NCBI GenBank assembly: GCA_023846275.1 | Contig: JAIUJO010000082.1 | Coordinates: forward strand, 234,001-298,000 | DNA: 64,000 nucleotides | Source of the DNA: Vanilla planifolia | Taxonomy: Eukaryota > Streptophyta > Magnoliopsida > Asparagales > Orchidaceae | Direction: 5' to 3' | Part shown: positions 1 to 14,100 of the stretch, one piece after another | How positions within the stretch are numbered: position 1 is the stretch's first letter | Layout of the letters: the number at the start of each line of letters is the position of its first letter | The notes under the pieces: model-generated | Told to the model about the DNA's origin: nothing | The model's input: the letters and a program-made list of their open reading frames with translations, nothing else | Databases searched by the model: none | Translations under genes and position numbers: made by a program

Positions 1-400
1 CTTATTTGGCTTAATATTTGGAAGGAAAGATTTAAAGTACATGGAAAGAACATGAAACTAATACGATATAGTCTTTTCAAGGCAATATAAAGAATTAATG
101 ATAATACTTATCAAGTTAAGAAACCATGATATATAGAAAATTTCTTAATAGTGAATATGGTTAATGTGAAGGGTTGTGAGCCATGTTTGCTTGATGAAGA
201 ACATCAAAAACACTTACCAACAATGGATGACTTTGTAAAGCATGTTGATAAGATTTTTAATTAAGAGAACATCATCTAGAAAGGGATCATTATGATAATG
301 ACCAAGGCCTAGAATTCATACCAAGTTGTGAAGAAGGGAAAAAGGCTTAACTACTATAGAATGTATAGCTTGGAGAAAGGTTAATGATTATTCCCTCAAG
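1..400 (+). pseudogene. Ty3/gypsy pol 3' end: integrase C-terminal GPY/F region
   Basis: Frame 1 reads from base 1 to about 264 with only two internal stops (codons at 88 and 127). It starts with IWLNIWKERF, then KLIRYSLFK, then RINDNTYQVK and VNVKG, ending LLDEEH. This matches the end of plant Ty3/gypsy integrase: the 'W..KERF' segment, the GPY/F module (here RYSLFK for RYGPFK), the 'INDNAY.L.LP' strand and the 'NV.DLKP' tail. A weaker match near 315-400 (KGKRxNYYRMYSLEKG) resembles the tail that follows in non-chromodomain elements. In a live element this part helps bind DNA during integration. The rest of the element lies left of the window. No chromodomain follows, unlike the element at 55-61 kb. 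I am confident of the family and unsure of the lineage. Confidence 0.75.
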
Positions 401-1110
401 TTTGTTTTAAATAATAATGAGAAAATGAGGATTGTAGGATCTAATCATGTTGACTCAATTAAACTAAAAAATAAGCCTAAACCAGAGCAAAGATGTATAA
501 AAAAATAGAAGTACTATGGCTCACGTTGGAACGAATAGTTGCCGTATGTATGCCTGACTTCAACCACCATATGTGCTTCACTCCATGTCTAGTGCTAACA
601 TGGTTTATGTGCAACACATATGAATAGGTTATCATGCAACCTCCACGTATATATGAGTGTGCTTTGGATTGGTAGCTATGTGGGTGATGTGCAAGTTTGG
701 TACCTTCTACTATGCCTTGCCTTTGCACATGTAGTGCTAAGTAGTGCATCAAATTCTAGTGCACCATGGGCTTTGATATGTAGGTATGGAGCCAATGATG
801 CAAAAGTTTGTCAGTTGTAAAATTTTCATCAAAGGACAAATGTGACTCTTGGAAATTAAATTATTATTCTTTTTATAATAAAATATTCCAATATAAAGAA
901 GCAAGAATGATGAAAGAAGAAGAATTTCATGTACTATTCAATTTTCTTGTGACAAAAGCTTTATTCTTCTTCTCCTTATTGCTTAGTTTGTCACCATTTT
1001 TTGCACTTCAAATTTGACAATTTTGACTAGAGAATAAGGTGTACTGGTGAGAGCTTAAGGAGACAAAATCTCATAGAAAGATTTGTTGCGCATTGAATTT
1101 ATTAATATAG
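400..1110. other. No recognised gene
   Basis: Sequence downstream of the gypsy pol end. Short open frames exist on both strands (for example 620-820 +), but none resembles a known family. It may include the 3' UTR or LTR of the element at the left edge; I could not find a matching second LTR. Confidence 0.4.
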
Positions 1111-2260
1111 TTATTGAAGAAATGATTCATAGTACATTATGTTTTTTCTATTGAGTATTGATGTTCTGTGATGTAGTTAAGGAGCTTATTTTTTAACTTT
1201 TTTGGGGAGTAGAATTTCTCACATGTTAAGCTACTAATGATACCATTATCAACTTCTATTCTATTACTTTCCTCATTGATGTACTTTCATTATCCAACCT
1301 TTGAGTGTCTACACTAAAGACTAACAAAGCATGGGGTTTCACATTACTTATTGCTTGATGAATTCGAATTATCTCTTCCTCACAGTTTCTCACATATATC
1401 AAGAACTTTTTTCTTGCTACATTGGACCACTGATTGTCTTTTTTGAGATAATTTAGATAATAGATTGGAAGATTTTTAGTGCTTAATATTTTTCTAGGCA
1501 CTATTATGGTTGCTAATCTTTCTAAGGATTCTAAATGTGAATAAATGTCTTGAGAAAGATCAAGCATTAACTTGATTTGAGCACCATAGGGTCTCAATAA
1601 GTGATTTGTAACGTCTACATTTAATAGGTTGTTGACTATTGACACAATGGAGAGTAAGACTAACTTGTACACAAAGTGGATTGGAAGGCACTCTAATGAG
1701 ATATGCAGTAGAGATCACAAAGGTTCAATTTTGAGTCAAAAATCTAGGAGCCATTTGATGATTCTCATTTTAAAGTCTACAACTTTGCAAAATTTGTTCA
1801 TGCATCATAAATGTCATCTATGTGTAGGGAAAAGCTTCGGAGCATATGCTTTATTTATCACAACAGATCCAAAGTAGCTAATTTGTTTAGATTTCACCTT
1901 TTGGAAACTCAATGTTGGGTCTTAAAGGTGAGAATATTTCCAATTATAGCGACTTTGAAGGGTGTATCCTTTTTGGAGATATCATCAACATTGAACATGA
2001 CCTCTTGTATGCACTTTAAAAATACATCAATATTATCTTAACTAAAGAGGTTGGACAACTCCCTTGATTTACCATAAAAGAAGAGCCTTGACTCCAATGC
2101 ATACATGAAATCTGCCTAGCAAGGGAAAGGAGAATACCAACAAGAGAATTATCCTAAAATCACATTTTAGTTGTCATCCAACTTGCACCAAATTTGAAAA
2201 AGGGCATATTAGTGAAATGTTATTTTTCTTAGTTATTACATTCCATTTCAAAGAAGATTT
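1110..2260 (-). repeat. Dispersed repeat R1, copy 1
   Basis: Bases 1110-2260 align by eye, with small gaps, to 61480-62560 in the same orientation. Anchors are 'ttgatgttctgtgatgtag' against 'tttaatgttctatgatgtag', 'gtgtctacactaaagac' against 'gtgtctacattgatgac', 'tacattggaccac' against 'tacattggaccat', 'agtggattggaagg' against 'agtggattggaggg', and 'caccaaatttgaaaaa' against 'caccaaacttgaaaaa'. The similarity covers over 1 kb, so it is a true shared ancestor. The strand given is that of the best open frame inside it. Neither copy has obvious terminal repeats or target-site duplications that I could see, so the class of mobile element is not fixed. Confidence 0.75.
1256..1672 (-). pseudogene. 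138-codon open frame inside R1, possibly gag-like plant transposon protein
   Basis: This frame is open for 138 codons in DNA where stops are very frequent. The first M may not be the original start, because the frame reads on upstream (ISLECLPIHFVYK) to a stop. Its translation aligns with broken frames of R1 copy 2: SIVSIVNNLL against SIMSMGNNP, SHLESLERLATI against IIESLEELGAI, and QWSNVARKKFL against KWSNVSKKTFL. Conservation of the reading frame indicates past coding. The order 'hydrophobic helix, then RPYG, then a later short W-containing segment' recalls the putative plant transposon protein domain found beside some retrotransposon gag genes, but that match is weak. No catalytic motif, signal peptide or clear membrane segment is visible. 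Function unknown. Confidence 0.45.
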
Positions 2261-5200
2261 ATCATATGCAAGCCCTATTTTACAATTATATATATATAAA
2301 TATAATCAACATTTTTGTGTCTTAGTTTATTGTTAAATGATCTTTTAGCACTCCTAGTTTTTCTTTAATAATAAGTGTAACTAAACTTAAATGAACCTTG
2401 TTATAAAGACATACCTATAATTTCTAATATGACAATATACAAAATACTGTCATGCTAAGAATCCAACAATTTTTCTCAATCACCACACCAAAGCATAAAA
2501 TTATTATCCACAAAATTAGTAAACCATTGAAACCTTGTCTAATCCAAGGTAACACCAATTATCACTATCAAAGTCTAAAAAAATTATAATAACTACAAAG
2601 CCTGATAAATTATTTAAAACAATCCAAATCTAATAAGATATAGTTGATGATAAAAAAGTATCAAATCTACAACTATTAAAGGTGAAATAAAGAAGATGAA
2701 GCATCAAACTGATGCACTAACTCTAAAATCTCTAGTTTTGCTTCTCAAATGTTCTTAGTCCTTGATCCTTAAAAAATAATGAGGCGACCTAGGAGACTCA
2801 ATGGGGAATCTTCGAGCTATTCTACCAAACTAACATGTAGTAGTAAAAAAAATATGAATGAAATGATCGAGTAAATCTTGTAAACTAATTGCATCTTATT
2901 TTAACTATTATAATGAGATCATCATCTACCAGTAAGTCAATATCAATTTTCTTATACTATGACTAATTGGATCCTTACTATCCACATATTGATGCAACAC
3001 ACTTTCTTATTCAAAAGAAACATGATAAGACCTACGATTCTTTAACATCATGTAATCTAATCCTCTATGAGAAAATGCTGGTCATATGGGCCTTCGTTAA
3101 GATTATTGGGGTCGTTAACAATCATAAGTACTCCCTTAAAATGCATAGCAAATTATGTAATTCCTTGATGGACAAAAGGTCCAAATATTCTCTTTAAACA
3201 ATTTATATAATGGCTTCTTACAAATTTTGAAGATTTTTACCACATAACCTAACCCTTTTATTATAGTCCTAAACATTTATGCATAACTACTCTAGGTTAA
3301 AGAACTAGACCAACTAAACTATCTATCTCTTAAGTTAGTATGGATAATTAAAGCCCTATTATGTCTAGATGCCTTACAATTTTCACAAAATGTTGAATGA
3401 TTTAGTTAAATAATTTTAGCCCATTTTTCCATAATGATTTTCTCTAGGATCATGCCTATCAAAGCTAAAATAATGTCTACATGATCTTGAGTTTTTCCCA
3501 TAAAAAAATTAAATTTACAGTTAATTGCCTTTACAATTAAATTTTTTTTCACATTAGTATCATTAGTAAGTTTTATGACTGTAAAGTAACACTTAGTGAT
3601 CATGGCTATCCTAAGGCCCCTCTAGAGCTACCATGAATTCCTTAGATCACCAACTAAAGTGTCATCATGTGGCTTAAGAACATAAATAAAAGCACTTGTG
3701 GTGCTGCCCAAAGGACTTACTGAAGTTAATGGTGATCAACATCATTATCTTATTACTTCTTTAATAGAACCTAGTACATTCCAATGTCTTATTACAATGT
3801 GCATAAAGGTTCATCGATAGTCTTTCCTTAGTAGAGCAAATGGGCCTTCAATTATAGCTTCCCTTTTTTACAGATTATTTTTATGTTATTAAGTTTGATT
3901 CCAAGTCAAAGCTTACCAACTTAATCATATCCAAAGACCTTAAATTTTCAATTTAACTTTACTAAGAGTTGTTAATTATGCATAAAACATTTACTTTAAT
4001 GCCTAAGCACATCCTTAACACTTGCTCTAAGGATTTAAACATAGATCTCCAAGGCTTCTAATCATGGAACCAAGGGCTACACACACATTAGAAGTTATCT
4101 GAGTTGTCATAAATGTTGAGGCAATGCCTCCAATGACTTAGCCATGAAAGGGTTTCATGCTTCCCAAGCTTGCCCAAGAGAAATGATACATGGCTACTAG
4201 TTTCCAAACTCTCGGGCTTTATTTCCACACACACATAAGTCATTTATTAATCAAACTATAGTTTAAACTATATCACTAAGAATTTCAAATACTCACATTT
4301 TTACCTCTAATGCTATCAACTAAGATTGTTAGTAATTTCAAATACAATCACAATGATGCACATCAAATATAGATTTCAAAAAATAAATTTATGTAATAAC
4401 ATGGAATCAAGTCTAAATTTCACACATTCCTTGGTTTGTTATGCCTTGAAACTCTGTCTATGCATGCAATAATGAAGAAGTGAATATTACATTCGATCCA
4501 TAATATCAAACATCAATTTTATTATGAAGAAGGAAGAACTTTAGAAGGGATCTTATTTCTAGCAAGATATAATAACAAAACAAGACTTATTTTTCTTGGT
4601 TATAGATTACATTAAAAAAATTGTTCTCCATCCTTTTCCAATTTTCTAGAAAATGTCATGGTAATCTACGCTTATTGCATACTTGCTTAAACAACAAACA
4701 AGGCAAAAATAGTAGCATGGTTTTAATTTATTCCACATGATAATGTCTATATTAAGGAGTGCATTGCATAAAAAAAATTATTCTAAATTGAATTCTTGCA
4801 TATATTTATGAAAAAATCAAAACATGCAAAATAGTTATGGAAACTACCTTGCATTCACAAGAAAAATGCTAATATATAATTTTGGCATGGTTCCATAATA
4901 GTTTTTACATAAGAAACAAAGATAATTGTCATATTTATTTACAAACAAATCTCCATTTGCTATTTGTAAAAGGCATTTTCTCATTCTTAAGTGAGTTTCT
5001 TTAATAAGAATAACTAGTTTTTTATCATAGTCAAATTTTCATGGCTTCATATGTATTTTAACAAAGTAATTGCTTTTTATATTTGCCTATATCTTAGCTA
5101 AAAATATAGTATGAACTCAAAGATCATCCTATGTAGAATAAGTATATAGACTTCTCCTTAGTTAGATCTTTTCTTGCATCAAAGCTTGAACTCGCCTTCT

Positions 5201-6400
5201 TCTTTTTCACTTAACTTGCTTTTCTACTTCGTATCTCCTCGATTCACTATTTTAAATTCCCTTTTCATGGTTATAATTTCTTAAACAATTAGAAAGACAA
5301 GTTATGAGCTAACATAAACTTGGCCAGACCTCCTTAAACAAATGATTTACTTTAAGATAATCTAATTTCTTGTTTGGGTAACAAAAATTTAACCATTTTA
5401 ATTAACCCTCTTCTAATTAAATGTTTTAGGATAGATATATCAAGCTCATAAAATTTACAAATCTATGTAAGATATGACCAATAAATTCTTCTTTCGCTTA
5501 TATATATACAAATGTGTGTGTATACTCTTTTAATCATCTTATATATTACTATTGACTCATATTTTTTAAGAATCCTATCCATATCATATAATGCAATCAT
5601 GGCTTGCTAAGAATAATGATGAGAGAAAAATAAAAGTTATGAATAAAATAAAAAACTCATTTTTAAGCATTAAGAATACTCAAGACTAATGTGATACAAG
5701 TCAAGTCTTGTCATTCTACCATTCTTACAATTTTAGAACTTCAGACATAAAAATTCAAAATTCAATATTAAACATTGTTTCAAATTTTAAAATATCTAAA
5801 TTTGAAAATTTAATTCACAAGGAAGCATATACCTTAATGAACTAAATAGTGATAATATTTCTAAGAGTGCATGGGCTAACAAAAAATTTGCCAATTAAGC
5901 ATAATAAAGACAAATAACTACTATAATCTTGCCCTTTGTTTTCATTAAAAATAGTTATAATGAAAATAGTTATCCAATGTCAACTAACTATAATATTGGC
6001 AATTGGAATACATATTAATATTGATTATTTCTTTTTTTATAGTCATGGCCTTAGAATTTTCATAGTTATATTGGTCCTTTAAGTTAATTAAAGCCCTCTA
6101 TTTATTAAAACATTGTGTATTCTTGAATACTCGATTCTTGAGAAATGATATGAATGCAAACAAAATTTTTAGTCAAGAAAAATAAATTTATAAATTTAAT
6201 TAGAAAATGAGAAATGATATGAAGAGGTCTATGAGAAAATAAATAATAATAATAAATAAGAGATCATCGTCCTATGTTTGTTATCAATGTTATATATGAT
6301 GGATAGGGGCTGATGCTTATATTACTCGACACATTCTTTTTATTTTTAATGCATTTAATACTTTTATTGTCTACTCTAATTTTATGTTAATAATTAAATA
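2260..6400. other. No recognised gene
   Basis: Mixed AT-rich sequence, less extreme up to about 5.3 kb. Short open frames at 2967-3197 (+) and 3406-3603 (-) match nothing I know. Minor simple repeats occur, such as TA runs near 2288 and 5500 and AAT repeats near 6240. The stretch 3600-4250 is somewhat richer in G+C and may be old element sequence, but I could not assign it. Confidence 0.4.
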
Positions 6401-8190
6401 AGATTCTATGAATGCTATTTTAAGAATGCCATGGTTTTTTTGTTAGATCATTTGATGATGTAACTTTTTTTTATTATCTCATGGAACTTTACATTTTATG
6501 CGTTTAAGTTTTTTTTATGCTAATTCCCATTCTTTTGGGTAGTATAAATATTTTATGATGTTAATCATTTTCTCCTTTTTAATAAAAAAAACATATGAAA
6601 TTATTTGCTAGAACATTGTAGATATAAAACTATGCATTTCTATTAATGAAATGTAAAAGGTAATCTTTAAATTTTTTGTGATATTTGTTATCACAATTAT
6701 GTTGTATTTGTTTTAAAAGTTTTTAAATTTATTAAGCTCTTTTCAATGTTTGGAATGATAAATCAACTTTCCTTTAAAATTTATCTGAATAATTTAAACA
6801 TTTTTAATATTTGATATTAATGAAGTTGAATTTTTTTTTTATTTTTAAAAATTTTATATAGTGGATTGTTATATAAAAGATGTACTCTATAATACTTTAG
6901 CAATTAATTTACCAATTTTTAATGTCAAAAATTTTTAAGTTAATATTTTTTAATTTTATTTAATTAGTTTTTAAATTATCAAATAAAAAGTATAAAAATT
7001 TTAAAAAATATATATATAATGCTATATATTTTCAGTAAGTAATTTTAAGTTGTTTTAGTTTAAATAAAATTACACAAATATGAAAAAAAAATAACTGAAT
7101 ATAATTTTTAAAAATTTTACAAAATTTAGCATATTATGTAAAAATGTTTTTTCTTTTTTATACAATGATTCAAGATATATTATTATAAGTTAAAAAAATG
7201 AAGTTAAATAGAAAAAAATAAGTATACTTTAAAAATAGACATATGTACAATTTTAGGATTGTCACCCCTATTATTCGTATATTTTAATCTTTAAAAATAG
7301 AAATATTCATCCCCGTTGTATTTGTAATGCATCTAAATAAAATTTTATGGCTATTTATTTTTTTACTAGTATAACAAAAACTTTTTTATATATTTTAAAT
7401 ATTAGGAGTTGATTCTTTCCATAAATTTCTTTATAATCTTGTAGTATTTTAGATTTTATGCACTTAAGTCATTCTTATCTAATGATCATTCTTTTAAAAA
7501 GCATTAATATTTTTTGCTATTAATTGTTTTTTAATTAAATCAAAAAACGTTTTTTGTAATATTTGCTATAACGTAAAACATGTTTCATCAGTATGGTTTG
7601 TCAACGTAATGTGTTACAAATTTTTTAAATTTTTTGTATTTTATTTCATTACAATTATTTTTTATTTTCTTTAATTTTTTTATAATATATTAACATTTTT
7701 TCAATGTTTAGAACAATACATCAATTTTTTTTAATTTAATATTTATATAATCTAACGTTTAATTTTTTGTTTCTTAGTACTCTACATTGTGGAACGTTAT
7801 GCAACACTTAATCATAAGTTTTTAAAGGTATTTTACTTAGTTTAATGTTGGAAATGCTATGTTATGAATTTTATTTATTTTTATGTTTCAAATTTTGTAA
7901 TTATTGAATAAAATTTTTTAAAAAGTATCTATAAAAAATTTTAAAATTATAATTTTTAAAGAAGAAATTTCAAATTGCGTTAATTTAAATTAGTTATGCA
8001 ATTAAGAAAATATTAATTAAAAGATTATTTAAATTTTTCAAAATTACATAACACTATGCAAAAGAAGTTTAACATAATATTATAATGATTGAAAAATAAA
8101 TAGTAAATATAAGATAATAAAATAAAAATGAAAATTGAAAATTGTTCAATACACTATATTTTATATATTGAAAATTTTCTCTGTTGTTTT
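6400..8190. repeat. Two tandem repeat units, period about 960 bp
   Basis: Unit 1 (about 6400-7240) and unit 2 (about 7360-8190) align at a nearly constant shift. 'ttttatgcgtttaag' at 6495 matches 'ttttatgcacttaag' at 7455, 'cattcttttgggtagtataa' at 6529 matches 'cattcttttaaaaagcatta' at 7489, and 'tttcaatgtttggaatgata' at 6741 matches 'tttcaatgtttagaacaata' at 7699. The shift is 958-960 over about 250 bases with almost no gaps, falling to about 917 near 7165/8082. Low complexity alone would not keep register in this way. I see no third unit downstream. This could be an old tandem duplication, a two-unit satellite remnant, or the two ends of an element; no coding potential is visible. Confidence 0.6.
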
Positions 8191-11100
8191 AATCACAAAA
8201 AATACGTTGGTATATAAAACTTTTCAAATAATTGGCAAAACAATAATTACTTTGGAAATTAAGAATTTAAGATTTTAATTAGTATGTTAACATTTTCAAT
8301 AAATACTATAATTATATATTAAATAACATAATAAAGGGTAAGGAAAATATATAAATATTAATATTGCAAAAAAAATATAATGATAACAAATAAAAAAATT
8401 TTAAACACTCTGATGCATTAAGCAACAACAATAAAAAGTATTTAAAAATAAATATTTATTGTAGCAAAAGTAAATTCTTTGAAAACATTTCTAATTGAGT
8501 AATATTTTATTAAAATAAAAATTGTTGATGTCCTAAAAAAAATTTTTATAAAAGATTTTTTAAAAATTTTAAATTTTTAAAATATAAAAAAAATTGTCTC
8601 AAAATTATTTTTTTAAAAATACATAAACAAATGTTCTATAATCTTTGTTAAAAAAAGACTAAAATTAATCCAAGTGTTGCCAATATAAGCTAAGATGGAA
8701 TTAGCATAATATTTCAAATTTGCTTGAACATTATATAAATAAAATTGAATATTTACATAAAAATTTTATTATCCTACATATTAACAATAAAGGTACTTGT
8801 AATTTTCTACATTGATGTACTGTGATGAGAATAAAAATTATCAATTTAAATAAAGTTAAAATAATTATTATAATGAGATTTGAAAAAATAATTTCTTAAA
8901 TATAAATTTGAGAATTTTTAAAAAATAATTTATAAGGTTGTAGAATATCTAATATGTTCAGATCTAAATAATCTAAAAATTTAGAAAAAAATTATTTATA
9001 AGGTACCAACTTTTTAGAGTATTTGAAGTTCCTCTTAGTTCTTTTTTGTTTTATTTATAATGATATTTATTAATTATAAACAATTCTTAGTTAACATAAC
9101 ATAAAATTATTTACTTTTTGAAAATAATTTATATAATTCAATATTCCTTATGACTATAAACTTATAATTTTTTTATAACTTATGCATTTAATTAATTTTG
9201 TAAAATTTGTTACTTTCTTTTTTTATTCATCAAACATTTTTATTTCAATTATTTAATAATATAAACTTTCCTGTAAAACTAAATTATAAATTAATCTTTA
9301 AATATTTAAATGTTCAATTTCTTTTATATAAAAAAATAATTCAAAGAAAGTGTGAGATATGAATAACAAATCTATGGCATAAATTAAAAAAAATAAAAAA
9401 GGGGCTAAAAGAAGAAAAACAAAAACATAATTTCTCAATTCAGATATTTAACTTTGTTTGCATACCATGTGATTAAAGGCTTTCATTTTAGAAAATCAAC
9501 ATGACAAATGACTAAACATGAACAACAATAAGTTTATAGTATAAAAAGTATGTGTGCTATTTGAGAAAATTGATCCTAGAAGTATGACAATAATAAATAT
9601 CATATTTTGGAAAAGGAAGAAAAAAATGGACAAAGAATATAAAATCATACTATATTATTAAATTACCTATACATTAAAACATATTTCAAAGCCTAATAAA
9701 ATATAAACTATATAAACTTTTTTTTTAATTCTTCCATTTCAAATATTTAAATCAATGTTTGCAAAATTTTAATAAAACTTTATCAAATATAATAATAAAA
9801 AAAACTTGTATGTTATAAATAGTTTATAATTGCAACAACTGCTCAGACAATAAAAATTTAAAAACATTTTAATATTTATGTAGTTTTCCTTTATAATATC
9901 ACTTCTAGATTTCTAATTTAACGATTATCAAAATATTTCAAGAAGATATTCAAAGCATAAAGACAATTGAGAAAAAAACTAAAATCATATTGATTACATT
10001 TAATTAGATTGTTTCCTTTGTGATGAAAGAATAAAACTTAATTTGAGAAGTAACAAAAATAAAATGATGTTTTGGAATTATAAAAATAACTAATGTTTCT
10101 ATAATACTTTTAAATTTAAGTGCACAACAAACTTTCAAAAAGTTTTTATAAATTTATTAATGAATGTAAAGTAGCAAATATATAAAATTAATAAGATTCT
10201 TAAAAAATATCTTTTTAAAGTGTTAATTAATTTGTTAATGATTTCTATAATTAAGAGTTAGTATCATTATTCATAAACAAATATTAAAATTTTTGCCAAA
10301 AAAATTCTTAAACATTAAACTTTTCAGTTTTCCAAATTATTTAAATTATATATAAGGAAAATGTTTTTTTGGAACTAGACATTTCCAATTTATAATATAT
10401 CATTGTAAAACATCATAATAACTAAGGAAAAAAATTTTGACATAAGTAAAAATAATAAGATTTTTTACGTTATATTTTAAGTTAATAATTTCTAATTTAC
10501 ATTATATTAAACAAATAATCTAAACAATTTCCGAAAAGCACACAATCTATGGCAAGTAAAAAATATAAAATTGTTAAAATAATTATAATAATAAAAATTT
10601 AAAAGTTAATAACTAAATGAAAAAATTTCAAAAGAAATTAAAATATAATAAAATAAGAAAATATATATTTAAGGTTAAGATGGCAGAGAAACAAATCCAC
10701 AACACTTACAATAATTTCAAAATAATGAAATATTTTATTTTTTATATAAGATTGATAAATATTAAAAAAACATATATGATGAAAGAAGTTGTAAATTCTA
10801 GAATGTGCAATAAAATATTTGCTAAACTATAAAAATGTTTATATTTTAAAAATTAATTTACCAAATAGTAAACTCAGAAAAGAAGTATTGTTTGAGAAAA
10901 AATTGTAGGAACTTATGAAATATTAGTTTATAAAATACAAATAATTAACTAAATGAAAAACTACATGATATTGACTATGTAAAAAAATGTGAGACACAAA
11001 TTTTGTATATAACGAAGGAAAATATTAAATATGATTCATAAAGAAAGAGTTAATCTATTAATGATTGTATGATAAATTAGTTTCTTAAAAATTTAAAAAA

Positions 11101-14100
11101 GTCTTATATTTAAAAAAATTAAATTAAACAATTAACTTGAAACAAAAAAAATTTACTAGCACAAAAGGTGTAAATACATGAAAGAAAGATAAAGATTATA
11201 ATAAAATAAATGAATTTTTTACACAATAAAATATCAAAAAACTTTTTATGACATTACATGTTAAACATGCCTCATGTTACAAATAAATATTTTCAAAATT
11301 ACAATATAAATAATACAATTATGATGATGGAGTACTTAAAACATTAAAAGTTGTCTACAAAAATAATTCTCATCATGTGAAGCATAATAAACTTGAAAGA
11401 ATATGCAAATGATTAATTTATTTAAAATAATTAAATTTAGCAATCTTACTTTTCAAAATTTTAGATAAATAATGTAAGCATGAAATAAAGGATGACTAAT
11501 ACTTCCCTAATAAAATTGATTTAGTTGGACATAGATAATACATATGAGTCTTATTAAGAGTAATCTATATAATAAGAGATGTATGACAGCTATTAGTACT
11601 TCAGTCACAGGAGTAAAAAATATGTTTAGATATGTAGATTGATTTAGAGGATGACTTAGATAGTCAAACTATGCATAAATATAAAGTAATATATAATGTA
11701 AGCATACAATAATGGATCATACTATGCGTATACTTAGTTCTTACATGATATTTTGATGATAAGAAATAATTGTATTACTTATTAATTATTTTTATTAAGT
11801 GTTTCAAAACATGCACCTCAAGATCTAGTAGATCAATCTATTATAGAACTTAATTAGTTGATTCTTAGGTTAATAAAATATTAAAGACAAGTAAATGAGT
11901 GTTGGTGACAGCTTTAAAATGATTGAATTTTCAAATGATGGAGCTAATGGATAGAGCTCTTAGTGTAATAATTTTTTGTCTAGAGCATGCCTACTACATA
12001 ATACATTGTCTTAGAATTGTTATACCAACCACTTGATACTCATACTATTCATTGTTTTGCTTTCACCCTCTGCATGACGAGGGGCATATTTTTCCATAAT
12101 CTTTATGTAAGATGATTGAAAGAATAGAAATTGAAACATATAGATAAATAATAATGAATAGTTAAAATCAAAGTAGTTGTTTACCCATTGGTTTAATGTT
12201 AAACCAATGAGAATTGAAATCATGTTGACAAAAAGTATTGTTTGACTTAAATATACCAATAAATAAAATAATTGCATGCCCTTTAATATAATAGTTATGG
12301 AGTTAAATATTGTTATTATACTTAATGATAAAACTAAAGTTTGTATAATAAATTTTATGAAGTGAATTTTATGATTTTTGATTGTTGAAGTTTATGTCAA
12401 TCAAAGAACCTAAATAATAGAAAAAATTAGATCCTATGAATATTATTAAGATATTTTTTGAATTAAATTTTAAAAAGTTCACTTTTATTTTCATTAGAAT
12501 ATTAATCATGAATAAAAGTTTTTTTTGGTCTAAAAGTTAAAATTCATCACCAATATAATTTTTATTTATATTAATTATCTTAAGAAACAAAAGACTCCAA
12601 ACTTTGATCATTTTACAATTCACCTTATCTTGATCACGACTTTGGAGACCATCTTCCAAAGATGTAAAAAGTAAATTAAGAAAAAAAGATCTTGTTATGA
12701 CTTACCTAAGCCCAAACTTTCCCAAGTATAGGCATGACTCGTGAACCAATATGCTATATACAATCTAATTACAGAATCACTCTGAAATTAGTTTTGTGCT
12801 TATTAATAAGCAATAGTCATGTTCTTCGAAGAGAACCAAGGGGTAGCCAAACTCCAACTTTTGACTAATTGAATATGCACAAGTATAGCCTATATGCAAC
12901 TATCACCTATGCAAATAAACAATGGGTGACAAAAACTCCCATCTCATTTTGCAAATATCACTTCAAAAATGTGAAAATGGATGTGTACTATTTAATTTAC
13001 TGGTCACATTAAAAAAATCTAAAATTCATTTTTCTCTCTAAAACACATTAATCAAAATCTATTGCTTAATCACAAACTTTTGGTGATTAAACATTCAAAA
13101 GTTCATTCTCCTTTCAAAAACATATTACCTAAAAAATTATTGACTAGTTATACAATTTCAAAACTCAACGATCAAAATTTTATCCTATTTCTAAACTACG
13201 TATATTTAAATCTAACCATCTAATGTTTATATTCTAGTAATATAATTGTCTTGATTCAATCAAGCACGCATCATTAATTTACCTTAATTCAATCAAATAT
13301 GTTTTAAATTTAATAGTCCAGATTAAAATTGTCCACATTGCTGTCATTTACCTTATACTCACAAAACAACATTTTCATCAAGCAATCTATACTAAAATCA
13401 ATCATGCAGCTCTCATTTATCGTGTTCTATGCAATACCTAAAAGCTCCCAATGACATTCAACGAATTGTTATAGTTATTTTATGAACATCGTTGGGCCAC
13501 CCTAACGTATTATTTATTGTAAATTTCTATTTTCAAATTGTTATTTTGTTCAAGTCATTCTAACAATTGCAATTTATAGGAATTTTTTATAACTATTTTT
13601 ATTTGTAATAATAATTATTTTTCAATTTTTTGTTTAATATTAAAAAAATTAATGAAAGACTAGAGAAATTGTTTAAGTTATAAATTTTAAGTCTTAGCAA
13701 GTATTATTAATTATTATTTCTATTTATTATGTCCCTCATTCTTTATTTCCAACTCTCTTATCTTCTTCAATAAGCAAATTTTTAATTATTTTATTCCTTC
13801 ATTCAAGTAAAGGCATCACATATTTATATTTTTATAATATACTACCAAATATAAGATTACTATAACAATCAAATTCAAAGGTGTTGTTGCTATTTTTCCA
13901 TTTCTACTTTTTTCATTTCATTGAAATGCTGTTATAGGCCTTTTATTCTATAATATTTTTGTGAGTGTTGTCTATTTGTGTAGGGCTTATGCTAATTAGT
14001 TTGATTTTTTTGTCCTTTGTACGGACTTGATGTAAGTTTCAATTTGGGCTAAATCATTAAAGCTTGTTATACTTTTTTATTACTTCTAAATTTTCTAATT

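Noticed and set aside
808..1017. 69-codon plus-strand frame with a hydrophobic C-terminus
   Set aside because: No family resemblance, Phe and Leu from AT-rich codons only; consistent with chance.
1236..1252. TGGTATCATT on the minus strand as a primer-binding site in R1
   Set aside because: Only eight bases match and R1 similarity continues on both sides, which an LTR boundary would not allow. Noted but not called.
3361..3391. Minus-strand C-x2-C-x5-H pattern resembling a MuDR-type or CCHC zinc finger
   Set aside because: The last Cys is absent and there is no transposase or gag sequence around it.
10617..10832. 71-codon plus-strand frame
   Set aside because: Lys/Ile/Asn composition expected from AT-rich DNA and no conserved neighbour; not a gene.
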